Assembly: GCA_020249825.1 (NCBI GenBank)
Contig: JADCEX010000101.1
Span: 1 to 36,970, forward strand
Direction: 5' to 3'
Length of the DNA stretch: 36,970 nt
From: Roseomonas sp.
Lineage (GTDB): Bacteria; Pseudomonadota; Alphaproteobacteria; Acetobacterales; Acetobacteraceae
Shown here: piece after piece, positions 35,796 to 36,970 of the stretch
Numbering within the stretch: position 1 is the first letter of the stretch
Layout: every line of letters begins with the position of its first letter
Made by a program: the position numbers and the translations under genes
The notes under the pieces: model-generated
The model's input: only the letters and a program-made list of their open reading frames with translations
Database searches by the model: none
Told to the model about the DNA's origin: nothing

Positions 35796-36899
35796 ATGAC
35801 CGGAAGACGCTTCGACGCAATGGTGATTGGGGGCGGGCTGGTGGGCTCCGCCATTGCCTGGGGTCTCCGGCGTGAAGGGCTTTCGGTTGCGCTGCTGGAT
35901 GAGGGGGACGCAGCCTATCGCGCCAGCCGGGGGAATTTCGGCCTGGTTTGGGTACAATCCAAGGGGCTCGGCGCGCCATGGTATCAGCGCTGGACGCGCC
36001 AATCGGCCGAAAGCTGGGCAGAACTGGCGGATGATCTGACCAAGCAAACCGGGCAATCGCTTCATCTTGCCCAACCAGGCGGCGTGCATCTTTGCCTTTC
36101 CGATCAGGAAATGAAAGACCGCGAAGCGCGCATGCAGCAAATGAAGCGCGAAGCGGGCAATTACGGTTTTGAATACCGGATGCTGGATGCGCGGGAAGCG
36201 CGCGAAATGCTCCCCGGGCTTGGCCCCGCCGTGGTGGGGGCTTCCTTCACGCCCTATGATGGGCATGTCAGCCCGCTTGCACTGCTGCGCAGCCTGCATC
36301 ACGGCTTTACGGCGCTTGGCGGGGTTTATCTGCCCAATGTGAAAATCACCGGCATCGCGACCGCACCACGCAATTTCCTGCTGGAAACCAATCTTGGTAC
36401 CATCCAGGCAGAACGCGCCGTGCTGGCAGCTGGCCTCGGCAATGCCGCGCTCGCTTCCCATTTCGGCCTGAAGGCACCGGTGCGCCCGCAGCGTGGCCAG
36501 GTGCTGGTGACGGAACGCACGCGCGCTGCGCTGCCCATGCCCACCACCACCATTCGCCAAACAGGTGAAGGCAGCATCATGCTGGGCGATAGCGTGGAGG
36601 AAGTGGGGTTTGACACGCGCCAGACCCAACCGGTGATGGCCGAAATCGCCCATCGCGCGGCGCTTTGCTTTCCCTGGATCGGCAAGCTGAATGTGGTGCG
36701 CGCCTGGTCTGCGCTACGCGTCATGTCGCCCGATGGGCTGCCGATTTATGACCAGTCCGAAACACTGCCCGGCGCCTATACCGCCAATTGCCATTCCGGC
36801 GTTACGCTGGCGGCTGCGCATGGCAAACTGCTGGCGCCCATGATTGCGCGCGGCGCGCTTGATCCTTTCCTGGCGCCGTTTTCGGCAGAGCGCTTCTGA
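35796..36899 (+). CDS. FAD-dependent oxidoreductase, HcnC/DadA-like
   Basis: MVIGGGLVGSAIAWGLRREGLSVALLDEGD, ASRGNFGLVWVQSKG, C-terminal NCHSGVTLAAAHGKLLA. Confidence 0.88.
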   Translation: MTGRRFDAMVIGGGLVGSAIAWGLRREGLSVALLDEGDAAYRASRGNFGLVWVQSKGLGAPWYQRWTRQSAESWAELADDLTKQTGQSLHLAQPGGVHLCLSDQEMKDREARMQQMKREAGNYGFEYRMLDAREAREMLPGLGPAVVGASFTPYDGHVSPLALLRSLHHGFTALGGVYLPNVKITGIATAPRNFLLETNLGTIQAERAVLAAGLGNAALASHFGLKAPVRPQRGQVLVTERTRAALPMPTTTIRQTGEGSIMLGDSVEEVGFDTRQTQPVMAEIAHRAALCFPWIGKLNVVRAWSALRVMSPDGLPIYDQSETLPGAYTANCHSGVTLAAAHGKLLAPMIARGALDPFLAPFSAERF

Positions 36900-36970
36900 T
36901 GTTTCGCACGCGCCCGGATCATCGGCCCGAAACCGTGCAGGTTTACGTGGAAGGCCGCGCCCTGATGGTG
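36899..36970 (+). CDS. N-terminus of probable HcnA-like (2Fe-2S)-binding protein (truncated at right edge)
   Basis: MFRTRPDHRPETVQVYVEGRALMV; ATGA overlap with the preceding FAD oxidoreductase. Confidence 0.55.
   Translation, partial: MFRTRPDHRPETVQVYVEGRALMV

Overview
GC-rich (by eye) alphaproteobacterial chromosome segment, probably Acetobacteraceae/Roseomonas-like (inferred from gene content, not verified). Positions 1-14.7 kb are mostly housekeeping genes: a fused secDF running off the left edge, a Gfo/Idh oxidoreductase, a ketopantoate-reductase-like gene plus an SDR, lpxB, a GNAT/nitrilase pair, a zinc module (COG0523 GTPase, hisI, Zur), three small exported proteins, a metC-sseA-AlaX operon and a DMT transporter. 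Positions 14.7-37 kb are accessory catabolism: a BVMO/esterase pair divergent from an MBL-Bug-enoyl-CoA-hydratase operon; DUF1028/tartrate-DH-like/cyclase genes divergent from a Bug protein; a compact TauD-FAH-Bug-Bug-ICL/PEPM-HAD operon; several SDRs; an Fe-ADH; and an HcnC/HcnA-like pair at the right edge. The window has four Bug/TTT substrate-binding proteins but no TctA/TctB, and the 22-kb catabolic region has no recognisable regulator. No tRNA, rRNA, CRISPR array, phage or IS element was recognised. The best leads are the Zur-like operator touching the hisI start codon, the 26.2-29.1 kb operon and its neighbours as an uncharacterised acid-catabolism module, a nested-palindrome element at 14683-14732, a double-palindrome terminator at 23658-23683, the divergent BVMO/MBL control region, and a possible 36-aa small ORF with a strong Shine-Dalgarno.
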